Shown piece by piece: positions 39,917 to 48,889 of a stretch of 64,000 nt of DNA. The notes beneath the pieces are model-generated. The model was not told the origin of the DNA, did not search any database, and saw only the letters and a program-made list of their open reading frames with translations. Where the stretch lies: NCBI RefSeq assembly GCF_900167945.1, contig NZ_FUZA01000002.1, positions 310,001-374,000 of the forward strand, in the 5' to 3' direction. A program made the translations under genes and the position numbers. This DNA is from Dyadobacter psychrophilus (GTDB taxonomy: Bacteria; Bacteroidota; Bacteroidia; Cytophagales; Spirosomataceae). The first letter of the stretch is position 1. Each line of letters starts with the position of its first letter.

Positions 39917-42513
39917 ACCAGCCCCGATTCGGATTCCGCTTTCAATAATACCAGTTTTTGGCTCAGTTCACTGCTCCATTTTCCCTGCTTAAGAATGGCT
40001 TCCAGGTCTTTGTACTGGTTGGCAGTTGAAAGCATTCCCACAGAAAAAAGGGAGGAACGGAATTTGTGGATGGATTGGCGAAGCCTTTCGAGATCTCCTG
40101 ATGCCGAGGATTCTTCAATAGCACTTAATTGTGTCTTGCTGTCGTTCTCAAACATCTGGATCAGTTCGCCGCGAAGTTCGTTATCACCGCCTGTAATTTC
40201 CGCTAGGTATTCGAGATTAAGTATACTGTCTGACATGGTACCCTGTTGTTGAGGATTTACTTCTTTGGTTTGTGATGCGGGAGGAGGCGTTTCAACGTTG
40301 CCTTTATTTCCCAGGTATGCAATTGTATATAATAATTCACTTTCCTTGAAAGGCTTTGAAATGTAGCTGTTAGCACCAATGCTAAGGCATTCTTCCTTTT
40401 CGCCCACCATCGCGTGTGCCGTCATCGTGATAATCGGGATTGTTTTTGAGATGGACTTACGGATTTCTTTTATTGCCGTGTAGCCGTCCATGACAGGCAT
40501 CTGGATATCCATTAAAACAATGTCAAATTCCTCCTCGCGCAGCCTGTCCAATGCTTCCTGACCATTATTAACGATTCGCAATGGAATCTTTAATCTTTCA
40601 AATATAGCATGTAGCAACTTCTGATTTAATGTATTGTCCTCGGCAGCCAGGACTTTAAGCATGGAAATAGATTCTTTTGGATCAATAACCATTTCAATTG
40701 CTGCTGGTTCGGGAGCCTGCATGACCTGGAAAGGAAAATCCATGATAAATGTAGTCCCTTTGCCGAGCTCACTTTCCAGTTTCAATGTTCCCTCGAAAAG
40801 CTCCACGAGGGATTTTACAATGCTAAGCCCGAGCCCGGTTCCGCCGAAAACCCGGGTTGTGCTTTCCGTTGCCTGTACAAAGCGGTTGAAAACGTCATTC
40901 AGCTTATCTTTTGCTATGCCGACCCCCGTATCGGTCACCGTGATCCGGATAGTTTGCACCCCGTTTACGGACTCTCTGATCGGCGAGACATTTAATGTAA
41001 CACTTCCTTTTTCTGTGAATTTAACCGCGTTGCCGCACACATTCAGCAAGATCTGGGTAAGTCGGAGCTTGTCGGCTTCCACGAATGCGGGTAAGTCGCT
41101 CGCCAGGCTATACTGAAAAGAAATTCCTTTCTCCACCGCTTTCTGATTGGCAATCACGGACACGGATTCTACGACTTCTTTCAAAGAAATTGTGGTCTTT
41201 TCCAGATGCACCTGGCCGGCCTCGATTTTGGAAAAATCCAGAATATCATTGATCAGTTCCAGCAGATTCCGTCCTGCATACTGGATGTACTCTACATATT
41301 CAATGCTTTTTGGTTCCTTCACTTCCCCGACAAGCAGGTTGGTAAAGCCAATAATTGCATTAAGCGGCGTCCGGATTTCGTGGCTTACGTTGGATAGGAA
41401 AATATCTTTGACGCGCACCGATTTTTCGGCCAGCGCCCGCGCTTTTTCAAGTGTGGCTTCATAATTGGCCCTTTCGGTAATGTCACGGAAAACGGTAATG
41501 GCGCTTGTCACTTCACCCTCCATCGCGATCACGGGCTGCACATTGGTTTCCAGGTGATATATTTTGTCGTTTTTAATTAAATCAATTTTATTGCCAGCCA
41601 GTTTTTCCCCTTTCAAACCTCTTGCTACGGGCAGGGTTTCGGGCGTAAAACGCTCGTGAAAGCGTGTCGGATCCAGCAATGTGATCTCGCTCAGCTCATC
41701 TTCCAGCGTGACCAGCTTCCCCGGCTTGAATCCTAATATTTCCCGTCCCGACTGGTTTAAAAACACAATTTCACTTTGCTTGTTGATCACCATTACGCCA
41801 TCCGGGATCGCTTCCAGATACTGACTTACAAGCCGCTCTTTTTCGTTTATTTCGTTCTGCAAAAGGATCTGTTTTCGCTTATCCAGATTCAGGAATACGA
41901 TGGAAAGGACAGTCAGAAACAGGCCTACAATTCCGGTAACAATGATAAACAGCACTGAATTTTCCTGTGTCCGTGCCACGAGCATGCGGCGGAGATTCAG
42001 ATTATGGTTTTCATGATATTCGATCTCATTGATCTTATTGGTCAGTGCCTTATTGAGCCTGATGCCTTCACCTTGCCTGATTTTGGTAAAAGCGCTGTCG
42101 CGGCCAATGGTCCTGTAAATGGAGACAATGCCCTGAGAATAAGCCACAATGTTACTGGAAATCGATAACAGCTGCCGAACCCTGACGGTTTGTACAGCAT
42201 CATTTTTAACCAGATTGAAAAGTGTGTCCGTAATGCCGATCAGCTCAATTTTCTTGTTATAGTTGTCTGCCAGCAGATTTTTGTCCTGCGTGATCAGGTA
42301 ACCGCGCATATTGGATTGGAAATCCTTGGTAACATGCCCGAAATTGGCAGTTTGATTTAAGACACCGATCGTCCGGTTGAGGCGTTCGTTATTGAGTGAA
42401 AGATCCCGGACATTCTTATAAGTAAAATACTGGGAGCCAAAAATCAATGCGAGGCCAAGGTATATGCAAGCATAATACCATCTGAAAGTAGGCTCTGTCA
42501 AACTGATCGGCAT
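39898..42513 (-). CDS. CHASE3-PAS hybrid histidine kinase with receiver and HPt domains
   Basis: 871 residues. Order: membrane segment (WYYACIYLGLALIFGSQYF), CHASE3 sensor (about 35-185; FQSNMRGYLITQDKNL), membrane segment (VLFIIVTGIVGLFLTVLSIVFL), PAS (about 230-345; AIPDGVMVINKQSEIVFLNQ), HisKA with H378 in SNVSHEIRTPLN, HATPase_c (ILLNVCGNAVKFTEKG; TDTGVGIA; GGTGLGLSIVKSL), receiver (phospho-acceptor near 667 in DIVLMDIQMPVMDGY), and a C-terminal HPt with the His near 813 (SIHKFRSSLFSVG). It has all phosphorelay domains except the final regulator. It is embedded between glycosyltransferase genes, suggesting control of surface polysaccharide. Candidate partners are the receiver-only proteins in this window. 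Confidence 0.95.
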   Translation of the reverse strand: MPISLTEPTFRWYYACIYLGLALIFGSQYFTYKNVRDLSLNNERLNRTIGVLNQTANFGHVTKDFQSNMRGYLITQDKNLLADNYNKKIELIGITDTLFNLVKNDAVQTVRVRQLLSISSNIVAYSQGIVSIYRTIGRDSAFTKIRQGEGIRLNKALTNKINEIEYHENHNLNLRRMLVARTQENSVLFIIVTGIVGLFLTVLSIVFLNLDKRKQILLQNEINEKERLVSQYLEAIPDGVMVINKQSEIVFLNQSGREILGFKPGKLVTLEDELSEITLLDPTRFHERFTPETLPVARGLKGEKLAGNKIDLIKNDKIYHLETNVQPVIAMEGEVTSAITVFRDITERANYEATLEKARALAEKSVRVKDIFLSNVSHEIRTPLNAIIGFTNLLVGEVKEPKSIEYVEYIQYAGRNLLELINDILDFSKIEAGQVHLEKTTISLKEVVESVSVIANQKAVEKGISFQYSLASDLPAFVEADKLRLTQILLNVCGNAVKFTEKGSVTLNVSPIRESVNGVQTIRITVTDTGVGIAKDKLNDVFNRFVQATESTTRVFGGTGLGLSIVKSLVELFEGTLKLESELGKGTTFIMDFPFQVMQAPEPAAIEMVIDPKESISMLKVLAAEDNTLNQKLLHAIFERLKIPLRIVNNGQEALDRLREEEFDIVLMDIQMPVMDGYTAIKEIRKSISKTIPIITMTAHAMVGEKEECLSIGANSYISKPFKESELLYTIAYLGNKGNVETPPPASQTKEVNPQQQGTMSDSILNLEYLAEITGGDNELRGELIQMFENDSKTQLSAIEESSASGDLERLRQSIHKFRSSLFSVGMLSTANQYKDLEAILKQGKWSSELSQKLVLLKAESESGLVQLKLL

Positions 42514-42573
42514 ACAACTAAGTGAATTGGCACACGGTAAATGATCATTGAAATTTTTTCAGAAATGGAGGAG

Positions 42574-43341
42574 TCAGAGCAGGTAATCAAAGTTAAATTT
42601 CAGATGCCTGTACAGGTGCCGGACGTTTGCCAGGAAAAAATTCTCGCTCTGTCGCCAGTTTTCACGCTTCATGGTGCTAGGCTCCACTTCGGAATTCCTT
42701 TGCGTAAACAAACCTGTGAAATCTTTATAAAAAACGGCCTTTCCTTTCTTTTTCAGGAATGACATCATCATGCTATACTCGGTAAAATCACCTTTTTGGC
42801 CTTCAATGTATCTACCGAATTTTTGGAAAAAGCTTGTACGACGCAAATGCGGGTGATCGCTGTACATGTAAAACTTTCTGTAACCCGGTTTCCACATTTT
42901 GAACGCCATATCGTAAAAACCCTCATCCCCGTTGGTCAGATATGGATATTCGAAATAGGCATAAAATCGTACCATGTCAATTTCTTGCCTGCTATGCATG
43001 ATCTGCAATGCGTGCCTGAACTTCTCAGGGAAAATCGGGGCGGGAGTGAAATCCTCCTGCACATATAATGTCAAAGGAGTCTGCACCGCGTCCTGGCCTT
43101 TGTTAATGTTGTTGCCAAGTCCTTTGTTTTTTGGCGTTGTGATCAGCCGGAAATTAAACTGCGTTTGCAGTCCGTGCAGATAATCAATATGTTCGGACTT
43201 GCTTCCGTCATCGGAAACGACAATGTCTTCAAATTTGCAACGCAGCCCGGCAAATGATTTCAGCAGCTGTTCGAGCGACTGGCTTCTGTTATAATGTGTA
43301 ATGAGCAGCGTCACACCATTAAAAATATACTCTTTTTCCAT
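42574..43341 (-). CDS. Family 2 glycosyltransferase (copy 2 of a tandem pair)
   Basis: 255 residues from ATG 43341; a GTG 63 bases upstream would overlap the previous gene by 40 nt. GT2 motifs: TLLITHYNRSQSLEQLLKSF, DIVVSDDGSKSEHIDYL, TTPKNKGLGNNINKGQDAV, LYVQEDFTPAP. The C-terminal part has MYSDHPHLRRTSFFQKFGRY. It shares long identical stretches with the gene just upstream (43365-44138), so the pair arose by tandem duplication. Same-strand order is 45016 > 44138 > 43341, an operon of three glycosyltransferases. Confidence 0.9.
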   Translation of the reverse strand: MEKEYIFNGVTLLITHYNRSQSLEQLLKSFAGLRCKFEDIVVSDDGSKSEHIDYLHGLQTQFNFRLITTPKNKGLGNNINKGQDAVQTPLTLYVQEDFTPAPIFPEKFRHALQIMHSRQEIDMVRFYAYFEYPYLTNGDEGFYDMAFKMWKPGYRKFYMYSDHPHLRRTSFFQKFGRYIEGQKGDFTEYSMMMSFLKKKGKAVFYKDFTGLFTQRNSEVEPSTMKRENWRQSENFFLANVRHLYRHLKFNFDYLL

Positions 43342-43364
43342 AACGTTAAGCAGTTCCGGTCGGG

Positions 43365-44138
43365 TTATTTCATGAACACTAGGTCGAGCGTATTTTTCAG
43401 CCACCGGTAGCGAAGATAACCAAGGCGGGCTAGCTTGATCAGTGGATTTTCGCTCAGTTTCCAGTCGGCCCGGACCATTGTGCTGGGTTCGTCAGATGAA
43501 TTTTTTTGGTAAAATAATTTTGTAAACTCATTGAAAAACAATCCTTTGCCTTTATTTTGTAAAAAGCTAACCGCCATTTTATACTCTGTCAGATCACCCT
43601 TGATCCCTTCGGGATATCTGCCGAATTTTTCGAAAAAAGTACTTCGCCTCAAATGCGGGTGATCGCTGTAATAGTAGAATTTGAGGTGGTTCATATCCCA
43701 GAATTTGTAAACCATTTCCGAAAATCCTTTTTGAAACGGCTTTAAAGTAGGGTAGGCAAAATAGGCGTAAAACCGGACGATGTCCCACTTCGAATCGTTT
43801 CGCATGAAGGTGATCGCGTCCTCGAAATGGGCCGGGAAAATATCAGATGGCTGAAAATCCTCCTGAACATATAAAGTATAGGCCGTCTTGACGGCGTCCT
43901 GTCCTTTGTTAATGTTATTTCCTAATCCCTTGTTTTTAGGGGTGGTAACCAGGTTGAAATTGAAGCGGTGCTGCAATCCGTTTATCTTCTCCAGATGTTC
44001 GGGTTTGCTGCCGTCATCCGACACAACAATGTCGCCGAAGCGGCAGTTGAGCTCTTCAAAACTGGTCAGAAGTCGTTCCAGTGACTCGCTTCTGTTGTAA
44101 TGCGTTATTAATAAAGTGGTATCGGGAAAAATATGCAT
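43365..44138 (-). CDS. Family 2 glycosyltransferase (copy 1 of a tandem pair)
   Basis: 257 residues. GT2 motifs: TLLITHYNRSESLERLLTSF, DIVVSDDGSKPEHLEKI, TTPKNKGLGNNINKGQDAV and LYVQEDFQPSD. The later part has YYSDHPHLRRSTFFEKFGRY and PSTMVRADWKLSENPLIK. It is highly similar to the following gene through most of its length. The C-terminal tails differ, which suggests different acceptor specificity. Five nt separate it from the upstream glycosyltransferase gene. Confidence 0.9.
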   Translation of the reverse strand: MHIFPDTTLLITHYNRSESLERLLTSFEELNCRFGDIVVSDDGSKPEHLEKINGLQHRFNFNLVTTPKNKGLGNNINKGQDAVKTAYTLYVQEDFQPSDIFPAHFEDAITFMRNDSKWDIVRFYAYFAYPTLKPFQKGFSEMVYKFWDMNHLKFYYYSDHPHLRRSTFFEKFGRYPEGIKGDLTEYKMAVSFLQNKGKGLFFNEFTKLFYQKNSSDEPSTMVRADWKLSENPLIKLARLGYLRYRWLKNTLDLVFMK

Positions 44139-44143
44139 AAGTT

Positions 44144-45016
44144 CTAAAACATCGAGAGATAGTCACGCATTCCTTTCAACTGTCTTTTGGCGCGGTTGAA
44201 AAAGGCATTAGTAATGCTTCCGTCGTCCAGTAAGCGGCGGGGAGATGTGAAAACTTTTGCGCGGGAATCGGCCACCATTTTCAGATTACCGGCTTTTTTC
44301 AGGTTTAATGCCATGCGCCCGTCCTCCGCCTCGTTCTGGAAATCGCTCCCCACAATGTTGGCATAAACACGTGAGCCGCTTACCTTGAAGCCTCCCGTGG
44401 AGCGGCCAATCTCCGTAACAAACCCCATATTGAAGCCGTAGACATTCAGATACTCGCGGTTTTTCTTGCGGACCTGGATCATGATCCCTGCGAATTTTTC
44501 GTAGACCCAAAGCCCAAAACGACCTTGATTTTCCGGCGGAATGAATGCGTAGTTGCCGTAAACACCCGTAATTCCTACGTCTTTAACCATCGGCGCAACC
44601 ATCAGATCGATCCAGTCGGGCGGGTAAAATGTATCGGAATCGGCGCAGAGATGATATTTACCGCGGGCAAGTTCCAAACCCATTTGCCGCGCGAAAGGCG
44701 TTCCCTGGACGGTTTGAAGATAGGTACGAACGCCCAGCGTTTCCAGCACATGCTGCGTGCCATCGGTTGAATTATTATTAATGACAATAATTTCAACCTT
44801 ATACTTGCTTTTGCTGGCTGATAGTGATGAAAGTGTGCGATAGATGTTGTTTTCTTCGTTCCAGGCGGGAATTACTACGGAAACCTCGGGGCTTTCTTCC
44901 TTGAAACGGCTGATGCTAGTTTTCAGGCGCTCAATTTCTTCACCTGTAAGATCCTGGAACCGCTTATTCGTAAAAAGATGCGGGGAAATCCATTGCGGCA
45001 AGCCAAATAAACTCAT
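44144..45016 (-). CDS. Family 2 glycosyltransferase
   Basis: 290 residues. GT2 features: VSVVIPAWNEENNIYRTLSSL, VEIIVINNNSTDGTQHVL, FARQMGLELARGKYHLCADS with the DSDT metal-binding motif, and later ITGVYGNYAFIPPENQG and EDGRMALNLKKAG. No membrane segment is clear. It is the first gene of a three-gene minus-strand operon with the tandem GT2 pair and is divergent from the short broken gene and the flippase on the other side. Confidence 0.9.
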   Translation of the reverse strand: MSLFGLPQWISPHLFTNKRFQDLTGEEIERLKTSISRFKEESPEVSVVIPAWNEENNIYRTLSSLSASKSKYKVEIIVINNNSTDGTQHVLETLGVRTYLQTVQGTPFARQMGLELARGKYHLCADSDTFYPPDWIDLMVAPMVKDVGITGVYGNYAFIPPENQGRFGLWVYEKFAGIMIQVRKKNREYLNVYGFNMGFVTEIGRSTGGFKVSGSRVYANIVGSDFQNEAEDGRMALNLKKAGNLKMVADSRAKVFTSPRRLLDDGSITNAFFNRAKRQLKGMRDYLSMF

Positions 45017-45169
45017 GTCCGGATAGTAAAGTGGAGTCGATATGCTTTAATAAATTGCTTTGCTGGCACTGAGTGTGCACTTTCGGATGAAAGTTAAAAC
45101 TTTAATCCGGGTTTGCGCAAAAAATTAGTAAAATTAGTTCTATTATCGCAGTCTGATTAAGTATACAGC

Positions 45170-45417
45170 ATGTTGAATAAATTGTTGAGTCTGATTGTGC
45201 TGATCCGCTACGGAAAATTGCCCTGGGAAGTAAGATATTTTTATCGCGACACGCTTTATTGCCAGGTAATGCAGTGGAAATATTGGTTAAAGGACCTGAA
45301 CATTATTTCAAGTGTTTTCATAAGCTCTATCCCCAATTCTCCGGGGCAAAAATATTACCTGCCAAAACCGACGACGAAGTGATGAAATATGTTGAAGAAC
45401 ATTTTATGCAACCATAA
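45170..45417 (+). pseudogene. Short gene upstream of the flippase, split by an apparent one-base frameshift
   Basis: ATG 45170 opens a frame (MLNKLLSLIVLIRYGKLPWE, then VRYFYRDTLYCQV) that stops at 45382. A different frame carries a protein-like tail (GPEHYFKCFHKLYPQFSGAK, then TDDEVMKYVEEHF) whose stop TAA at 45415-45417 overlaps the flippase ATG as TAATG, the spacing typical of this operon style. Adding one A to the AAA run at 45289-45291 joins the two into one protein of about 82 residues. Function unknown. It could be a true pseudogene, a sequencing error in a homopolymer, or a programmed shift. Confidence 0.55.
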
Positions 45418-46760
45418 TGGAGAATAAGCCCAAAGATCAGTATTGGATTAAGTCGGGGTTTATCAATATACTTCAGAATTTCTCTGGGGTGTTTTTTGGT
45501 TTCGCAGGGTTTTATGTGCTGGTAAGGTTGTTGTCAAAGCACGATTTCGGTGTCTGGACGCTATTCATTAGTACGACCACCATTTTGGAAGCCATTCGGA
45601 GCGGGCTTTTGCAAAATGCGCTCGTCAAATACATTTCTTCAACGGACAAGAAGGAGCATCCTGAGATTATCACGGCATCGTTCGCGATCAGCGGCATCGT
45701 ATCCGTTTTTTGCATTACGACCATTATCCTGATCGCACCATTTCTGAGCCGGATCTGGGACTCGCCGCAGCTGGTGTCGCTGCTTTATTTTTACATTGCG
45801 ATCTATCTTTTTTCTGGAATGCAGGCGCAGTTTAATGGTGTGGAGCAGGCGAATCTCCGCTTCAATGGCATTTTTATCACCACCATTATTCGTCAGGGCA
45901 CCTTCTTTGCATATGTGCTGGTCTGTTTTGTATTTTCAATTCATGTGGAGCTGATCTATTTGGTTTGGGTGCAGATTTTGAGTGCTCTATTAGGCATGCT
46001 GATTGCGTATAATTTTGCAAAAGACAACCTTGTTCTATCTCGGAATGTTAGCAAAATGTGGGTTAATAAGCTTTTTGGTTACGGGAAATATGCGTTTGGA
46101 ACATTAATAAGCTCATTACTCTCGGGCACGATCGACCAGATGATGCTGGGCGCATTGCTTTCTCCTGCGGCTTCCGGGGCATTCAACATTGCGGTAAGGG
46201 TCACAAACCTGATCGACATTCCAGGCAATGCGGTGGCAACTATTGTATTTCCGCAAAGTGCCAAGCGTATGGAGTCGGAAGGTCCCGGTGCGATCAAATA
46301 TCTGTATGAGAAATCCGTGGGGACCACGCTGGCGCTAGTAGTTCCTGTGGTGCTTTTTCTTTATCTTTTCTCTGGAACTGTTATCCATTTAATTGCTGGT
46401 GAAAAGTACAACGATTCCATTCCGTTGTTGCAGATTACCCTGCTATACTGCCTTTTGGGGCCATTTGGAAGGCTTTTCGGTAACATTCTCGATTCCATAG
46501 GTAAGACAAAAATCACCTTTTTAGTGGTCATCGGCTCGGCAACACTGAATCTTGTACTCAACTATTTTCTGATCCGGTCTATTGGCGTGATGGGCGCTGC
46601 TTATGCTACTTTGATTTCGAGCATAGCCGGATTTATCGTGGCGCAAGCTATTCTAAGAAAAACGATAGGCGTAAATATTCTGAATACTTTTGTTTACATG
46701 TTCCAGTTTTATCCCGAGTTTTTGAATAAGCACCTTAAACCAATGCTTAAAATGAAATGA
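45417..46760 (+). CDS. Wzx-type polysaccharide flippase (MOP superfamily)
   Basis: 447 residues with 12 or more hydrophobic segments. The N-terminus GFINILQNFSGVFFGFAGFY, VLVRLLSKHDFGVWTLF and the later LLSGTIDQMMLGALLSPAASG are typical of polysaccharide flippases of the MOP/MATE superfamily. It should move undecaprenyl-linked repeat units across the inner membrane for the Wzy-like polymerase encoded at 36046-37575. Its ATG lies in the stop codon of the preceding broken gene. A hairpin downstream may terminate the transcript. Confidence 0.92.
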   Translation: MENKPKDQYWIKSGFINILQNFSGVFFGFAGFYVLVRLLSKHDFGVWTLFISTTTILEAIRSGLLQNALVKYISSTDKKEHPEIITASFAISGIVSVFCITTIILIAPFLSRIWDSPQLVSLLYFYIAIYLFSGMQAQFNGVEQANLRFNGIFITTIIRQGTFFAYVLVCFVFSIHVELIYLVWVQILSALLGMLIAYNFAKDNLVLSRNVSKMWVNKLFGYGKYAFGTLISSLLSGTIDQMMLGALLSPAASGAFNIAVRVTNLIDIPGNAVATIVFPQSAKRMESEGPGAIKYLYEKSVGTTLALVVPVVLFLYLFSGTVIHLIAGEKYNDSIPLLQITLLYCLLGPFGRLFGNILDSIGKTKITFLVVIGSATLNLVLNYFLIRSIGVMGAAYATLISSIAGFIVAQAILRKTIGVNILNTFVYMFQFYPEFLNKHLKPMLKMK

Positions 46761-46848
46761 CAGGCAGCTTGATCCTGCATGAATACACCTATTGAATATG
46801 CTTGATAAATGATACTGAAAGGACATCAGATCATAATTTTAAGGCAAG

Positions 46849-46864
46849 GCCTGAGCTTTCAGGC
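46849..46864 (+). terminator. Weak hairpin terminator between the convergent flippase and acyltransferase genes
   Basis: GCCTGA (46849-46854), a GCTT tetraloop and TCAGGC (46859-46864) form a perfect 6-bp stem, followed by TATTTT. It overlaps the end of the opposite-strand acyltransferase gene. Stem and T-run are short, so strength is uncertain. Confidence 0.4.
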
Positions 46865-47973
46865 TATTTTACACGCTCCGTAACCGCTTTTTTCTTCGAT
46901 TTATATTGAAAACGCATTTCAATATTTTTGTAAGTCCAGGCTGACACAAAGTATATCAGGGCGAAGTTCAGAAAGACCAGATAGGCATAATCTTCCGGTT
47001 GAAATTTTAAAATCCGTATAAAAAGCACATTGAAAAGACTCACAAGGAGAGCGTGCGTCATATAAATGGAGTAGGAATACTGTCCAAGTTTATGAAACAA
47101 TCCCACACGCTTCATACCAGCGGAAATAATGCCCTTTTCAAATGCAAATGTGTAAATGCAGGCAAAAAACAGGACTTCAAAAACGGCGCCCCAGGGTTTC
47201 ATTGCCTGGCCATTGTAAATGCAGAGTCCTATAAGCGAAAGCGTAAGTAATTCACCCACCGAGAAAATCCAGGACGGCATCGTGCGGACGGATGTATGTG
47301 TGTTACTGAAAAAATTGAAGCACAAAACGCCTGTAAAAAAGCCAAGAATCCCTCTCAAAAATCCGTAATCGAAGCTGTAATTGATTTGAAAGCTATGGGA
47401 AACGAACCACAGACCGGTCAGCGCGATAAGGATGATCAGCACGTAATACAGGTTTCGCTTTGTGAATTGTCCCGACGAATGAATGAAGACGAGCAGCGAT
47501 CCAAAAACCACATAAGCGATCATTTCCGCACTGATGGACCAGCTTGGAATGTTCCAGCTTACGTCCCTAACACCCGGAATAGGCGTTGAATTGATGAGAA
47601 AAAGGGATGTGAAAAAAGTGTAAAAGTTGTTAGCGGGATTAATCAGGTTGTTCACTTGAATGTAAGGGCTCAATATGTTTTTGGCAATTTCCATTCCTAA
47701 AAACGCAATGAGCATGACGAAGTGCAAAGGGTAAACCCGGTAGACTCTTTTGGTTAAAAACAATTTCAGCTGCGGCCCGTCGGAAAGTGATTGATAGCTG
47801 TAAGCGATGACAAACCCGCTAAGAACGAAAAAAAAATCAACGAACATATCCGAATTCTCGACAAACCGGTTGTTCAGCAGTGGTGTATTTGCAAACGGGG
47901 CAAGGTGAAAGGCAAAAACCAGGGTCGCAAACAGCCCCCGAAAAATATCTAAAACTTCGAACCTGTGTTTCAT
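46864..47973 (-). CDS. Acyltransferase family 3 membrane protein
   Basis: 369 residues. The start HRFEVLDIFRGLFATLVFAFHL carries the family's first helix with the catalytic His; FFFVLSGFVIAYSY and LTKRVYRVYPLHFVMLI follow, then about nine further membrane helices. Such enzymes O-acylate extracytoplasmic sugars. It begins 1 nt after the HATPase gene of the partner-switching module, so it is in the same operon, an unusual pairing. It converges on the flippase. Confidence 0.93.
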   Translation of the reverse strand: MKHRFEVLDIFRGLFATLVFAFHLAPFANTPLLNNRFVENSDMFVDFFFVLSGFVIAYSYQSLSDGPQLKLFLTKRVYRVYPLHFVMLIAFLGMEIAKNILSPYIQVNNLINPANNFYTFFTSLFLINSTPIPGVRDVSWNIPSWSISAEMIAYVVFGSLLVFIHSSGQFTKRNLYYVLIILIALTGLWFVSHSFQINYSFDYGFLRGILGFFTGVLCFNFFSNTHTSVRTMPSWIFSVGELLTLSLIGLCIYNGQAMKPWGAVFEVLFFACIYTFAFEKGIISAGMKRVGLFHKLGQYSYSIYMTHALLVSLFNVLFIRILKFQPEDYAYLVFLNFALIYFVSAWTYKNIEMRFQYKSKKKAVTERVK

Positions 47974-47974
47974 A

Positions 47975-48541
47975 CTAGTGATTTTTGAGATTAAACAGGC
48001 TCACAAAGCGGTTAACCTTGGTTGCAGGATCATACTCATAATAAAATTCATCCGACGCCTTCGTCATGATCAGTAACCCGAAATGTTCGCTGGTGTCGAT
48101 CAGTAACCCCGGCATTTCTACCCCTTCCAGCTCTTCGATATGGAATTTCGCGCAGTTGCTGTGTTCCGATGTCACGAACAGCGAATCAATGCCGTTGTGA
48201 TAGATTTGAAATTCGAGCTTGCCGGAAAGCGATTCTATGGGCCACCTAAAAACATTGCCTGTGGCTTGTTCGCGGAGGGATAAGGGATTTCCCTCATCCT
48301 GCTTTTCAATCGTCAGCGTATCATTATCCACTTTAATAATCAATGTGCAATATCCGGTGCCCGAATGTTTCACCGCGTTGGTGAGCAATTCGGTAATTAC
48401 CCATTTTACTTTCGAAAATGTGTCGGGAGATGAGGGCGAGGTTTTTGTCCTTTGCACGACATGTTCCAGGCAAGTATTTATAATGCCAGGAATTTCTTCC
48501 CGGTTACTCGTAAAATGAATTCTTATCCGATCCTGCTCCAT
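47975..48541 (-). CDS. HATPase_c protein (RsbW-like) of a partner-switching module
   Basis: 188 residues. The N-box ITELLTNAVKHSGTG (about 46-60) identifies a GHKL ATPase domain, and DEGNPLS corresponds to the G1 box in degenerate form. The C-terminal ~90 residues look like a further domain, not a histidine kinase. No HisKA region is present. By analogy with RsbW-type serine kinases it would phosphorylate the STAS protein encoded 3 nt upstream or be released by it. Its other target is not identifiable; no sigma factor is next to it. It is followed after 1 nt by the acyltransferase gene. Confidence 0.8.
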   Translation of the reverse strand: MEQDRIRIHFTSNREEIPGIINTCLEHVVQRTKTSPSSPDTFSKVKWVITELLTNAVKHSGTGYCTLIIKVDNDTLTIEKQDEGNPLSLREQATGNVFRWPIESLSGKLEFQIYHNGIDSLFVTSEHSNCAKFHIEELEGVEMPGLLIDTSEHFGLLIMTKASDEFYYEYDPATKVNRFVSLFNLKNH

Positions 48542-48544
48542 AAG

Positions 48545-48883
48545 CTATTTTGATGCCTCCATTGCTTCCCCGAAGTCGTTAAAAATTTTAAAGACTTTAT
48601 CCATTCTGATCAGCGTCAACAGGTTTTTTACGTCGGGTTTTAGTGAAACAAGATAAATATCAACGTTCCGTGGCATCGCATATTTAAGCGCAACGACCAG
48701 ACTTCCCAGGAACGAGCTGTCGATATAATTTACATTTTCAAAACTCACCACAATGAGCTTCGCACCATTGGCTACAAGGGTGATCATCTCTTCTTTAAAC
48801 ATTTCTGCATTGGCAAGGCTTGCTTCTTGCGGCAAAATGGTTGCCTGCGTCACATTGTCGGTTTCTTTTACTTGGAGTACCAT
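48545..48883 (-). CDS. STAS-domain anti-sigma-factor-antagonist-like protein
   Basis: 112 residues, one STAS domain. The segment VNYIDSSFLGSLVVALKYA holds the conserved D-S-S phosphorylation site (the target Ser of SpoIIAA/RsbV-type proteins). In a partner switch it is phosphorylated by the HATPase-type kinase and dephosphorylated by the PP2C phosphatase. Both are encoded directly beside it: phosphatase 6 nt upstream, ATPase 3 nt downstream. Confidence 0.9.
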   Translation of the reverse strand: MVLQVKETDNVTQATILPQEASLANAEMFKEEMITLVANGAKLIVVSFENVNYIDSSFLGSLVVALKYAMPRNVDIYLVSLKPDVKNLLTLIRMDKVFKIFNDFGEAMEASK

Positions 48884-48889
48884 GAGGGG

